From M3007 sp031373665 (lineage in GTDB: Bacteria; Bacteroidota; Bacteroidia; Chitinophagales; Saprospiraceae), in assembly GCA_031373665.1 (NCBI GenBank), contig JANMMZ010000035.1, positions 1 through 64,000 on the forward strand: DNA of 64,000 bases, given 5' to 3'. Below are positions 25,023 to 34,224 of the stretch, piece after piece. Both the position numbers and the translations under genes were made by a program. Every line of letters starts with the position of its first letter. Within the stretch, counting starts at the first letter, position 1. Below the pieces are notes generated by a model. It did not search any database. It saw only the letters and a program-made list of their open reading frames with translations, and was not told the origin of the DNA.

Positions 25023-25442
25023 ATGTTTTCAAGCAGTACAAAAGACAAGAAGCCGGTAAGCACATCACTCAGCCTACCAAATGGCACCGACAAAGAAGGC
25101 GGCACAACCACCGTCATCGCAAAAGGAACCCTCATTGAAGGTAAATTCGGTTGTGCCGAAAACGTTCGTTTGGACGGTGCTATCCACGGAGAAGTAAAAG
25201 TAGATAAGCGGTTTGTAATGGGTGACACCAGTACCGTAGAGGGCAATATTCATGCCCGCGATGCGGCTATCAAAGGACGTGTGAAGGGCGATATCCACGT
25301 AAAAGAAGCCTTACACCTCATGGACACTGCTATCGTAGAAGGCAATATCAGTGCTCGATCGTTGATTGTTGACGAAGGGGCTCGCCATTCTGGCACTTCT
25401 CGTATTGGGGAAGGGTCTGTGGCGAAAGCAGCCAATGGATAA
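25023..25442 (+). CDS. Bactofilin (polymer-forming cytoskeletal protein)
   Basis: The 139-aa protein has a central beta-helix of short turns (GTLIEGKFGCAENVRLDGAIHGEVKVDKRFVMG...VEGNIHARDAAIKGRVKGDIHVKEALHL), flanked by disordered Ser/Thr/Gly-rich ends. This is the bactofilin (DUF583) domain. Bactofilins self-assemble without nucleotide into filaments at the inner membrane and scaffold cell-shape and cell-wall enzymes. No M23 peptidase partner lies next to it. It is followed by a membrane protein that also contains beta-helix-like repeats. Confidence 0.9.
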   Translation: MFSSSTKDKKPVSTSLSLPNGTDKEGGTTTVIAKGTLIEGKFGCAENVRLDGAIHGEVKVDKRFVMGDTSTVEGNIHARDAAIKGRVKGDIHVKEALHLMDTAIVEGNISARSLIVDEGARHSGTSRIGEGSVAKAANG

Positions 25443-25485
25443 TATTAAGGCTATTTTTCAATTATGCAAACTAGTAGGTTTTATG

Positions 25486-25493
25486 TAATTTTG
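25486..25493 (+). promoter_or_regulatory. -7 element (TAATTTTG) that decides the start of the channel-like gene
   Basis: The exact TAnnTTTG motif lies 29 bases upstream of the ATG at 25523. It overlaps the in-frame GTG (25493), so the ATG is the likely start. Confidence 0.5.
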
Positions 25494-25522
25494 TGCGTGC
25501 CTTTCAAAAGCCGCACTGTGAC

Positions 25523-27139
25523 ATGAGAAAAACAAGCCGAAATTTATTGAGGAAAGATAGCGTACCTACCTTCATTTTGAGGAACCGTATCATTGGGTGT
25601 TCAATATTTCAAGGTATTAGAAATAATACCTTGAAATATCTTCTTTTAAGCATTTTCACCATTATATTACTAGGAAGTGCCGAGGCTCAAACCAAGGCAA
25701 AACCAAGACAAAAACTGACAGTTACCGAGTGGATACATGCCATGCGTGATTGTAAGGATAGTACCTATGTACTCCGTGAAGCAGATATAATTCCTGACCC
25801 AGAAACGGATAGCCTATACCTAAAGGATATCAGAAATAGGACTCTATGGTGGACGAATCATCAAATAGAGATTCCTTTTACAGAGATAAACAAGGAAGTA
25901 TATCTGATAGACATTCGCTTTGGTGAGCGGGTGGCCATTCCTCGTTTGAATTTTAAAAAGCATATCCACCTTGAGAAAATAGATGCCCATAATGACATTT
26001 TCTTTAGGGACTGTATTTTTGAAGGAGAGTTCACCGGTTTTGATGGAAATTCATATTTTTGGGGGTTTGAAGACTGTACTTTTAAAAAGGGTTTTTATTG
26101 GGAAAAATTCGATGTCAACGCTTTGCGTTTTTTCAGGAATATAGTATTTGATCGTTTTCAGGTTTTCAATACCCGTGAACCGCTGTCAATTTATGTAGAT
26201 AGGTGTCAGTTTGAGGTCAATTATGCCACTATTTATAGCGATCAAGGCGGTGATGTGAGTATCAGCCATTCCTCGTTTAAAGGGCAAGGTGATAAACCAT
26301 TTATAGAGTTTGGCGGCACTGGTTTTATTGATTTTTTCACTTTACTCAAAGATACTTTCCATTGCAATGTTTCTTTAGCCAATGTATCGGTGAAAGAGCG
26401 GGTGAATATAGAACAGTGCCAATTTGATAGTCTTGTTGCCATGCAAGGCTTTAAGATACCGCAAAGCAACACCAATGCTCGTTGGAGTCAATTTAGCGGC
26501 AATAAGTTAGCCATAATCCATGAGGGTAATATACAATACGAGACCAATATGCCGCTTAACAAAGAGCGTGAAGACTACTTTTTCAATATTATTAAGTCTT
26601 ATTCTCAATTGCTAAGGGCTTATAAAAACAATGGGGACGGGGAGAGTGCCGACAAGTGTTTTATTGAAATGAAAGACTTAACTACTGCCAAATCTTACTG
26701 GAACTGGAAGCAAAAGCCGACGGTCAATCATTTTATGGATTGGCAACTCAAGCGATTTTTAAGGACTTTTTGCGATTATGGTGTCAATCCGGGCAAAGCC
26801 TTGTATTATTCTGTGTTTTTTATCGCCTTTTTTGCGCTATTCTATATGGCAATGCCTCCCGAACCTATGCATTTCACATGGAAAGAGGTGGTGGCCGTTT
26901 TTTTCAAGCGTAAGGGTTCTTTTTGGTCATGGACCAAAGAGAAAGCCGCTTATGCGGGCTATATTATCAAGTTGTATTTCAAGTCTTTGGGTTATAGTAT
27001 GAATGCTTTTGTCACCCTTGGTTTTGGCAAATTGCCCGGCACGGGTGCTGCCCGTTACGTGGCAGTCGTTGAGGGCATTATTGGGTGGTTTTTATTTTCT
27101 GTTTTTGGGGCTAGTTTGATTGGACAAATATTGCAGTAA
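25523..27139 (+). CDS. Beta-helix-like extracytoplasmic protein with C-terminal two-TM ion-channel module
   Basis: The protein of about 538 aa has a long basic N-terminus and a hydrophobic signal or anchor (about 37-52, ending GSAEAQ). About 250 residues of short Phe/Cys-spaced strands follow (DIFFRDCIFEGEFTGF, FWGFEDCTFKKGFYW, ISHSSFKGQG), resembling pentapeptide or right-handed beta-helix turns. The C-terminus has a TM helix (about 427-445), an amphipathic pore-like segment, FVTLGFGKLPGTG (495-507) and a final TM (about 511-537) with VVEGIIGWFLFSVFGASLIGQ. This layout matches two-TM (Ion_trans_2) channels, and TLGFG sits where potassium channels have TVGYG. The ion and gating are unknown. 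It may be co-regulated with the bactofilin 80 bp upstream but has its own -7 element. Confidence 0.7.
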   Translation: MRKTSRNLLRKDSVPTFILRNRIIGCSIFQGIRNNTLKYLLLSIFTIILLGSAEAQTKAKPRQKLTVTEWIHAMRDCKDSTYVLREADIIPDPETDSLYLKDIRNRTLWWTNHQIEIPFTEINKEVYLIDIRFGERVAIPRLNFKKHIHLEKIDAHNDIFFRDCIFEGEFTGFDGNSYFWGFEDCTFKKGFYWEKFDVNALRFFRNIVFDRFQVFNTREPLSIYVDRCQFEVNYATIYSDQGGDVSISHSSFKGQGDKPFIEFGGTGFIDFFTLLKDTFHCNVSLANVSVKERVNIEQCQFDSLVAMQGFKIPQSNTNARWSQFSGNKLAIIHEGNIQYETNMPLNKEREDYFFNIIKSYSQLLRAYKNNGDGESADKCFIEMKDLTTAKSYWNWKQKPTVNHFMDWQLKRFLRTFCDYGVNPGKALYYSVFFIAFFALFYMAMPPEPMHFTWKEVVAVFFKRKGSFWSWTKEKAAYAGYIIKLYFKSLGYSMNAFVTLGFGKLPGTGAARYVAVVEGIIGWFLFSVFGASLIGQILQ

Positions 27140-27150
27140 TTGATGCGCCG

Positions 27151-30100
27151 CTATAATCTATTCACCATTACTTTGTGCCCTATTTTTCCATGCGCTCCAC
27201 TGATCCAAAACCAGTACATGCCCGGTGTAAGTACCTGAATATCAAGATTATTCAACCCTATTTGTATTGATTGACTCCATAGCATTTGACCCAAGGTATT
27301 GGTGACTTCTAGTACGGCTGGTTCATTGCCCAAATATTCTAGGTTCACGAGGCCCGTTGTTGGATTGGGTGATATATTTATATCAGCATTCGATGCGCTG
27401 GCACTGATTGTAGATACTACGCAATCTGGATCAAGGGATTTTCCGGGAGAACCGCCCTCACAACCCACTATCCAATTGATCGCAGCATTCAATCGCCCAT
27501 CGGTACCAATATTTTCTAGAGTATAACCACCACCATTGGCGGCAGTTTCCCAAGGGGCTTCACTGTCGTAGCAAAAACTCAATTGTAAGATATTATTGGC
27601 GTTGTACAAACGTACCAGATCGCCATCGGCGCTGAGTCCGAAATTAAACGGCCCTGTTTTATTGGTCACCGATGGGTGTTGCAGGTTGAATTTAGAAGTA
27701 TTTTGATATAAGACTAAATACGACATAGGAGCCAAAATCGTAGCAGATCCAAGCGTAAATTGATTGTTATTATTATCATCTCGCAATTTCCATCCACTCA
27801 AATCAATGGCTGTATTGCTTGGATTATAGAGTTCTATCCAGTCTCCAGCATCGGCATCATCGGCGGAGCGATAGTTGATCTCAGAGATGGTTGGCAGTTC
27901 TATACATTCAAACGCTGGAAGCCCCGGCGAACCGGCGATGCATCCATCATACCAAGCCTGAGGTACGGTTTGATTGGCCACATAGATAATGGATTCCAAA
28001 GTCCGACCAAACCCATCGGGGGTACAAGGCCAATCATTGCTGTCTTTGTAAGCAGCAAGGGCTACAATGTTGCCACTGCGATCATATAAAGTAATTTGAT
28101 CCTTGTCGTCGCTCAACTCAAAGGGTAATGGCCCAATTTTATTGGTTACCGAAGGATTTTGGGATATAAACTTCAGGTCGTTTTCAAACAAAACCAAGTG
28201 CGATTCGGGCGGCATGACCGTGCCTACTGGTACAATATAGCGGTGGTACCACTGGTCGTCGCTGATACTGTAATTAGAGAGGTCAATACTGCCCAAACTG
28301 CGGTTGTACAATTCAAACCAATCGCCACTACTGCGGGTTGGATCGCTGTGATAATTAATTTCGCTGACAATGATTCGTGTTTCGATACTGTTTCCAGTGA
28401 AATTAGCCTTAAAAGTGCTATTTCCTGTTATATTCGCTGTGAAACTATTATTATTAAGGTCACTGATAAAGGCATTCGCATCCCAGTTAGAAAATGTAAA
28501 TCCGGGATTGGGAATAGCCGTGATGGTAACTGGATTTCCATTGAAGTAGATGCCTGTCCAAGGTAAATCTTTGGGGATTATGGTAGATATTTTAATAGAT
28601 CCAGCCCCAGCCGGGTTCACATCCAAGGTAATATCAACTTCGCTGTCTAAATCAAAGTTATTAATCAAATGTTGGCGTTGTTCGGCTGGGCGTTCGGCAT
28701 AAAACGATTTTAATATAGAAACCGCATCCTCCCATGTATTAAAACTGCCAGTGTCCCAACGCAGGTGATGCCTTTGTATTTCTGGGCCTAATTCTGCGGC
28801 ATTTTCATCCACCAAATCAAAGACTCGTGCTGTCAAAAATTCAGTATTCATCAGATCGGCAAAACGATTGATAAACAAGCGTTTAAACTCTGGATTCAAC
28901 AATAATTTATTAAACATCAACGCATATCGTGAGTCATTGGCAAGGGTGGTTTGTACAATATCACACGCTGCACAACTCGAAGAAGTGCCTCCACTGGAAT
29001 AGGAAACATCCCAAAGAATGAATTTCCAAGGATCATTGGCATCGGCTTTGAACAACCGGATGTTATTGAAATAGTCTTGAAACCAATCAGTGCTTGCTAC
29101 ATAAATTTCAGTAGCAAAATAGTCAATAAAGTTATTCAGATCGAAGCGTTTTTGGGCTTCTGCATAATTGGCCGCAGTATTCATATCGTTATTGATAATG
29201 AAGTCGGTATCTGCTATAAATGCATCCAAACTGCCATACTCTGCTACATAGTCTCCCACTCCAAAATGGGTTTTTACCATATTGACACTGTCAACATTGG
29301 CCCCATAATTATCGCGGCAATAGTACTTATCTAAATCTTCACGAGCCACATAATGCCCCCAATACTCCCCATTGATGAAGGCAATGACGTTTTCATAAGC
29401 CGCATAACCAGTATGGGTTTCAGCGGCTATTTCATTCACGATTCGGTCACGCATCCGAGTACCTTTTGCGTCATCATCTTCGTTTCTAATCCGAAATCCG
29501 TGAAATTGATCAATGGGTTTGTCCTCGCTAAAGATTGGATAATTAATCTCTTCAAGGCTACCATACTTATCATCAGCATCAAATTGAAGCGATTTTTGAG
29601 GAAAACCAACCGACCAGTTTCCGACTACATAAGCCGCAAAATCACCCTCAAATTGCTTGACCTTATTCCGATCAAAATACTCCACTGATACAGATCCTTT
29701 TCGATTGTAATTGGTATAAACATCGTCAAAATCTGAAGGAGGCAAACAAATAGAGACCACTGGCAAGGTTGTATTTTCATTGATAAAATAAGTACCAGAA
29801 CTTACTCGAGAGGGCAGGGTATAAACCTGAAAACAGCGAGCCCGCACCACTGTGTTTTCTAGTATTTGAATCGGATTGGCGTATAAAAGGCTGGTTTCCG
29901 TAGGAGTACTGCCATCTAAAGTATATCTGATGCTCCCTGAACCAGCCATACTGATGGTTTGGGCACTGGTATAAAACCCTGAAATCAAGGAAAACACAGG
30001 CGCGTCGCAGTATTGTTGAACACAATCACCCCCATTTTCATTGTTGGGTGTGGGTGCAGCCGTAAAACACCATTGTCCATCATCATTGAGGCGCATGGTG

Positions 30101-31116
30101 CTATGGCCAGGCAACATTTGCCTGATAGTGACGGAGTCCAATATTTGGTTGCTGCTGTTATAAAGCGTCAACCGATCTGCTGTACTAAGTTTGAAGTTTG
30201 TATGAAAGGCATACGTGCTACCGCCGCCACCTACGCTAAACCAAATTGGATTGGTGATTGAGTAAATCGGTGTGGCATTGGCCACCCCAAAGTGAAGCCA
30301 TGCACGGGCGGTAAAATCGCTGGAAGTAGGCAGCACATTGTGTACTTGTATGGCTAAAACATTGTCGGTACCATCATTAAGTAAATTTGACAATTGAGTC
30401 TGACTCAAGGTAATTTGTTCGGGCAAACCGCCATTGAATACTGTTGCCTCGTGTTCTGAAGAGGCTAGAGCATCATTGGCTGGTGGAGCACCTTGTATAT
30501 TATTGCTCCTTCCTATTTCTACACCATTCAAATAGGCAATATAGGCATCATCATAGTCAATACTGACGATGGCTTCAAGTAGTTTAGTTTTATCGGCTAC
30601 TGAAAACGTACGGCGCATGAAATATGAAACCGTACCCGTAGCCAAAGGAGTGGTGTCATCATTGTCGCCATAACCAAATCCACCTGCCGCATTCGTCCAA
30701 GTGGAGGCATTAAATCCATTATTTTTCCAATTGGCACTAATGTTTTGCGCTCCAATGATACCGCGCCAAAGATCGTTGTCAAAAATAGCCGTTTCCCAAT
30801 GGTCAATTCCTCCCGATGACACTGGATTGCCTTTATTTTTACCAGATGCATACACAAGTACTCGGCTGCCACCTACCATATTATAGATGGGAAATTTCCA
30901 TTGATTGGGTTGATCTTTATCACTGATCCCGTAATTAGCAAGGTTGATATCATCGCCTCCAATGTTGTGTATTTCTATCCAATCGGGTGAGTCCCCATCT
31001 TCATCAATGACTTGCCCAGTATTGATGGAGGAGACTTCCGTTATGCGCAATTGCGCCGTAGAGAGATATGGAAAAAAGAATAGAAAAAACAGGTAGGAAA
31101 TGATGTACTTTGACAT
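27151..31116 (-). CDS. Giant T9SS protein: CotH kinase-like domain with lamin-tail domains
   Basis: The 1321-aa secreted protein has, in order, a signal peptide (about 1-21), a lamin-tail domain (about 22-95), a jelly-roll-like region (about 105-270), a chitobiase/HEX C-terminal-like segment GSIRYTLDGSTPTETSLLY (about 395-435), a CotH-type domain (about 445-800), a bacterial-repeat beta domain with GFTFSNWDANAF, two more lamin-tail domains, and a type A T9SS sorting domain (ISPNPTTGLVNLEY to the end). The CotH region shows FRIRNEDDD, MRDRIVNEIA, FINGEYWGHYVAREDLDKYYC and WKFILWDVSYSS. CotH proteins are atypical protein kinases in spore formers, but the role here is unknown. A TAATTTTG -7 element lies at 31138-31145. 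It is convergent with the channel gene, with an 11-bp gap. Confidence 0.85.
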   Translation of the reverse strand: MSKYIISYLFFLFFFPYLSTAQLRITEVSSINTGQVIDEDGDSPDWIEIHNIGGDDINLANYGISDKDQPNQWKFPIYNMVGGSRVLVYASGKNKGNPVSSGGIDHWETAIFDNDLWRGIIGAQNISANWKNNGFNASTWTNAAGGFGYGDNDDTTPLATGTVSYFMRRTFSVADKTKLLEAIVSIDYDDAYIAYLNGVEIGRSNNIQGAPPANDALASSEHEATVFNGGLPEQITLSQTQLSNLLNDGTDNVLAIQVHNVLPTSSDFTARAWLHFGVANATPIYSITNPIWFSVGGGGSTYAFHTNFKLSTADRLTLYNSSNQILDSVTIRQMLPGHSTMRLNDDGQWCFTAAPTPNNENGGDCVQQYCDAPVFSLISGFYTSAQTISMAGSGSIRYTLDGSTPTETSLLYANPIQILENTVVRARCFQVYTLPSRVSSGTYFINENTTLPVVSICLPPSDFDDVYTNYNRKGSVSVEYFDRNKVKQFEGDFAAYVVGNWSVGFPQKSLQFDADDKYGSLEEINYPIFSEDKPIDQFHGFRIRNEDDDAKGTRMRDRIVNEIAAETHTGYAAYENVIAFINGEYWGHYVAREDLDKYYCRDNYGANVDSVNMVKTHFGVGDYVAEYGSLDAFIADTDFIINNDMNTAANYAEAQKRFDLNNFIDYFATEIYVASTDWFQDYFNNIRLFKADANDPWKFILWDVSYSSGGTSSSCAACDIVQTTLANDSRYALMFNKLLLNPEFKRLFINRFADLMNTEFLTARVFDLVDENAAELGPEIQRHHLRWDTGSFNTWEDAVSILKSFYAERPAEQRQHLINNFDLDSEVDITLDVNPAGAGSIKISTIIPKDLPWTGIYFNGNPVTITAIPNPGFTFSNWDANAFISDLNNNSFTANITGNSTFKANFTGNSIETRIIVSEINYHSDPTRSSGDWFELYNRSLGSIDLSNYSISDDQWYHRYIVPVGTVMPPESHLVLFENDLKFISQNPSVTNKIGPLPFELSDDKDQITLYDRSGNIVALAAYKDSNDWPCTPDGFGRTLESIIYVANQTVPQAWYDGCIAGSPGLPAFECIELPTISEINYRSADDADAGDWIELYNPSNTAIDLSGWKLRDDNNNNQFTLGSATILAPMSYLVLYQNTSKFNLQHPSVTNKTGPFNFGLSADGDLVRLYNANNILQLSFCYDSEAPWETAANGGGYTLENIGTDGRLNAAINWIVGCEGGSPGKSLDPDCVVSTISASASNADINISPNPTTGLVNLEYLGNEPAVLEVTNTLGQMLWSQSIQIGLNNLDIQVLTPGMYWFWISGAHGKIGHKVMVNRL

Positions 31117-31137
31117 TGCTTGTTATGTTTATATTTG

Positions 31138-31145
31138 CAAAATTA
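31138..31145 (-). promoter_or_regulatory. -7 element (TAATTTTG) of the CotH/lamin-tail gene
   Basis: The exact TAnnTTTG motif on the minus strand, 21 bases upstream of the ATG at 31116. No -33 TTG was found at the standard spacing. Confidence 0.45.
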
Positions 31146-31189
31146 CGAAAATGAACGGAATTTAAAAGCCAGAAATAGCAAAAGTGTTT

Positions 31190-31224
31190 TTTGCAAACTA
31201 ACGGGGTATTGTTTACTACCTTTG
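31190..31224 (+). promoter_or_regulatory. Promoter of the subtilase gene (TTTG-N23-TACCTTTG)
   Basis: TTTG at 31190-31193 and TACCTTTG at 31217-31224, separated by 23 bases. This is longer than the optimal 19 but within the range reported for Bacteroidota. The start codon is at 31240, or an internal ATG at 31252. Confidence 0.5.
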
Positions 31225-31239
31225 TAGGGAAATAAATAA

Positions 31240-33618
31240 TTGATGACGCTCATGCTAGATAAAGGATTGATACACTGTTTTTACTTGATATTGATATTAG
31301 GCATTCAACCACTTTTGGCACAAATGGAGGAACAACCTGTACCGGGACAAAACCTGCATATAAACCAATTTTACAGAGCCGCTTCCTTCTACCCTGGTGT
31401 AGATGGACGCGATATTAGGGTTTCCATCAAAGAATTTCCGTTTGACAGTGCTGATATTGATTTAAAATCGCGTTATTTTAACTCTCATCTTGAGCAAGGA
31501 ACGACCACCACTCACGCGGGACTGATGGCGACTTTAGTGGGTGGCGCAGGCATTGCAGAAGCACAGGCCTTAGGAGCAGCCCCCGCTTGCTGGGTCACTT
31601 CTACGGGATTCAATAACTTGAATCCAGAATCTATTTCTTGGTATCGGAATCAAAATATTCAAGTTCAAAACCACTCTTATGGCTTTTATATAGACCCAAG
31701 GTATAGCGCGGCAGCGCGTGATTATGATAGGACTACCGAGGCTGTAAACACGCTGGTACATGTTTTTTCGGCGGGTAATAAAGGCGACAGCAGCGCAATT
31801 ACTGGAAAATATGCCAACTTAAAAGGTTTTTCCAATTTGAGTGGCGCATTCAAAATGGCTAAAAATGTGTTGGTCGTAGGCGCGATTGATTCTTTGGGGC
31901 AAGTACCTGTATTTAGTTCCAAAGGGCCGACGTATGATGGGCGTATCAAACCTGATTTAGTGGCCTTTGGCCACGATGGGAGTTCGGGTGCAGCAGCCTT
32001 GGTATCAGGCACAGCGGCACTGTTACAGCAGGTATATAGAGACTTATGGGATACTTTACCGCCCTCTGATTGGGTTCGAGCCATTCTATTGAATAGTGCG
32101 GTTGATATTGGCCCTCTTGGGCCGGATTACGCGGCTGGTTTTGGCAATTTGAATGCAAAAAGAAGCCTTGACAATGCAGTGCACCAGCGTTACGTGGTGG
32201 CCATGGTATCAAATGGCGAGTCGCAAGTATTTCCACTATCAGTACCTCCCCTGATGCGAGAACTCAAAATTGCTTTGGCATGGAATGACCCCTCCGCCAC
32301 CGAAAATGCGCCAACAGCCCTCCTTAATGACCTTGATATGACCCTGACTGACCCAAGTGGTCTGGTACTTTATCCGTGGGTTTTATCGTCGGCACCGCAC
32401 CTAGATTCTTTGTCTGTCCCCGCCCGTCGCGGACGCGACACCCTCAATAATGTGGAACAGATCACGCTACAATTACCCCAAACAGGCATGTACCAGATTA
32501 CTGTAAAAGGAGCCCGGGTGGGGCTATCGCCCCAAACATTTGCCTTGGCATTTGATGGGGATACCCTTGGGCATTTTGATTGGATTTATCCCCTGAAAAA
32601 CAGTGATGCTCCAGCCAAAACAGAGGTGATTCTTAGGTGGGAACAAGCCCTCGATGATAGTCTCGTCTCTTTAGAATGGAAACCCGTGACCGCCCAAGAC
32701 TGGCTGCCCCTTTTATCAGATATTAGCCTGCCCAAAGGTTGGGTTAGATGTATATTACCTGAGTATTTTGGAGCATCGCAACTACGGTTATTAGGCTCTG
32801 GACAAGCCTATATGTCTGACACTTTCTTGATATCAAAGGCTTTACAAATAAAAATAGGCTATAACTGTATTGATTCTGTTTATTTCTATTGGAACCCAGC
32901 CGCTGCCAATGCCAATTATCAAGTCTATGGGCTTGGCGATCAAAATATGAAACCTATATTGGTGACTCAAGATACATTTTTACTGTTATCAAAACTGGAT
33001 TTTCCGCAAAAACGATTTGCCGTAGCCCCTACCGATCCACGAGGTATATTGGGCGCACGCAGTGCTGCGCCTGATATCAATACTCAAGGTGTGGGCTGCT
33101 ACATTGCTACATTCAACGCAGTTCAAAATGTAAGCGGTGGAACAGAACTAAGGCTTGATTTGGGTACCTATTCCGGTGTCAAAAGTGTCTATATAGAAAA
33201 AGAAAAAGAAGGGATATTTATGCCTTTGGCAGATTGGTACGATCCTGTTCAAATTAGTTTTACAGCGTTGGATCAAAAAATAGATCAAGGCGCCAATGTA
33301 TATAGGGCTAGGGTGATGCGATATGACCAATATCAAATTATATCAGACACGATCACTGTTTGGTCAACCGGGACAAGTGCCGTACTGTTATTCCCCAACC
33401 CTTCGAGCCGCTTTGAAGGCTTATCCGTATTATTGAAAGAAACGGAGGTGTCTGACCTGTTTTTATACGATGTATCAGGAAAACTAATGGCTACTTATAC
33501 ACTCACTGAAACACTTACGCCATTAGATTTGAGAGACTGGTCTCCGGGGGTGTATTTTTTTCAATTGCAGCGGAACGGAATCGTATTAGAGACAGGTAAA
33601 TTAGTGGTGGGTAAATAG
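31240..33618 (+). CDS. T9SS-secreted S8 (subtilisin-like) serine protease
   Basis: The protein of up to 792 aa has a signal peptide, then an S8 catalytic domain. The His is in TTTTHAGLMATLVGG (His92), the oxyanion Asn in FSAGNKGD (Asn180), and the nucleophile in HDGSSGAAALVSGTAALL (Ser249). At the place of the catalytic Asp (normally a VxVxD strand) the sequence reads RVSIKEFPFD, so Glu65 replaces Asp unless Asp69 serves. Beta domains follow. The C-terminus is a type A T9SS sorting domain (LLFPNPSSRFEGLSV to the end). It probably acts at or beyond the outer membrane as an extracellular protease, if active. The start may be the ATG at 31252 (MLDKGL). Confidence 0.85.
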   Translation: MMTLMLDKGLIHCFYLILILGIQPLLAQMEEQPVPGQNLHINQFYRAASFYPGVDGRDIRVSIKEFPFDSADIDLKSRYFNSHLEQGTTTTHAGLMATLVGGAGIAEAQALGAAPACWVTSTGFNNLNPESISWYRNQNIQVQNHSYGFYIDPRYSAAARDYDRTTEAVNTLVHVFSAGNKGDSSAITGKYANLKGFSNLSGAFKMAKNVLVVGAIDSLGQVPVFSSKGPTYDGRIKPDLVAFGHDGSSGAAALVSGTAALLQQVYRDLWDTLPPSDWVRAILLNSAVDIGPLGPDYAAGFGNLNAKRSLDNAVHQRYVVAMVSNGESQVFPLSVPPLMRELKIALAWNDPSATENAPTALLNDLDMTLTDPSGLVLYPWVLSSAPHLDSLSVPARRGRDTLNNVEQITLQLPQTGMYQITVKGARVGLSPQTFALAFDGDTLGHFDWIYPLKNSDAPAKTEVILRWEQALDDSLVSLEWKPVTAQDWLPLLSDISLPKGWVRCILPEYFGASQLRLLGSGQAYMSDTFLISKALQIKIGYNCIDSVYFYWNPAAANANYQVYGLGDQNMKPILVTQDTFLLLSKLDFPQKRFAVAPTDPRGILGARSAAPDINTQGVGCYIATFNAVQNVSGGTELRLDLGTYSGVKSVYIEKEKEGIFMPLADWYDPVQISFTALDQKIDQGANVYRARVMRYDQYQIISDTITVWSTGTSAVLLFPNPSSRFEGLSVLLKETEVSDLFLYDVSGKLMATYTLTETLTPLDLRDWSPGVYFFQLQRNGIVLETGKLVVGK

Positions 33619-33630
33619 CAAGTCTATTAA

Positions 33631-34146
33631 CTATTTGCCTACTTTAGCCCCCTTTTCTGCCGCGCTGATAACGTTCTCTATAATATCCAACTCTGGTTTA
33701 ATAATTTGATTTTCAGGCAACTGTCTCTGATGGTGTATGGATTGCATCACGTGTTCATAATTTCCTTGGCTTAGATCCAACTCATATTTAAACAGTGTAT
33801 TTTGTTTAAAATGCTCTAGCGCGATGGTATGTGCATCTTTGGGTTTTAGTTTTATATATACAAAACAAAAGCACAATGCTGTCAAAAAACCACCCATACC
33901 CGAGGCCATCAACATTTTGAACCCAAACCCTCCTTTTTGAAGGCGAAGGCGCTCGTATTCGTGTTGCAACTTGAGGTGTTCTCCTTTGATTGACTGGTGC
34001 ATATCGTATTGAGCAGACCACTCATCTAGGTTGCGTTGGGCGCGTTGCTCGCAGGAATTTAGTTCACCTTTAAGGTCTAAAATCACCTTTTGTGCCTCAT
34101 CAGGCAACAAATTTGTATTTTGATTGTTTAGACAGCTATCATCCAT
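33631..34146 (-). CDS. Hypothetical single-pass membrane protein with an N-terminal coiled coil
   Basis: The 171-aa protein has a charged, heptad-like N-terminal half (DEAQKVILDLKGELNSCEQRAQRNLDEW...LKLQHEYERLRLQ), a single TM segment (about 75-97, MLMASGMGGFLTALCFCFVYIKL), and a helical C-terminal part. No family is recognised. A TATTTTTG -7 element at 34163-34170 lies 16 bases upstream, which supports it being expressed. It is convergent with the subtilase gene, 12 bp away, and divergent from bshB1. Confidence 0.6.
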   Translation of the reverse strand: MDDSCLNNQNTNLLPDEAQKVILDLKGELNSCEQRAQRNLDEWSAQYDMHQSIKGEHLKLQHEYERLRLQKGGFGFKMLMASGMGGFLTALCFCFVYIKLKPKDAHTIALEHFKQNTLFKYELDLSQGNYEHVMQSIHHQRQLPENQIIKPELDIIENVISAAEKGAKVGK

Positions 34147-34162
34147 GAGGGTAATTTTTTTG

Positions 34163-34170
34163 CAAAAATA
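34163..34170 (-). promoter_or_regulatory. -7 element (TATTTTTG) of the coiled-coil membrane protein gene
   Basis: The exact TAnnTTTG motif on the minus strand, 16 bases before the start codon. The -33 element is not obvious. Confidence 0.4.
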
Positions 34171-34224
34171 ATAGAAAATTCCTTGGGTTAACTAAATCTA
34201 AATACTTATTAACTTAATTTTTTG

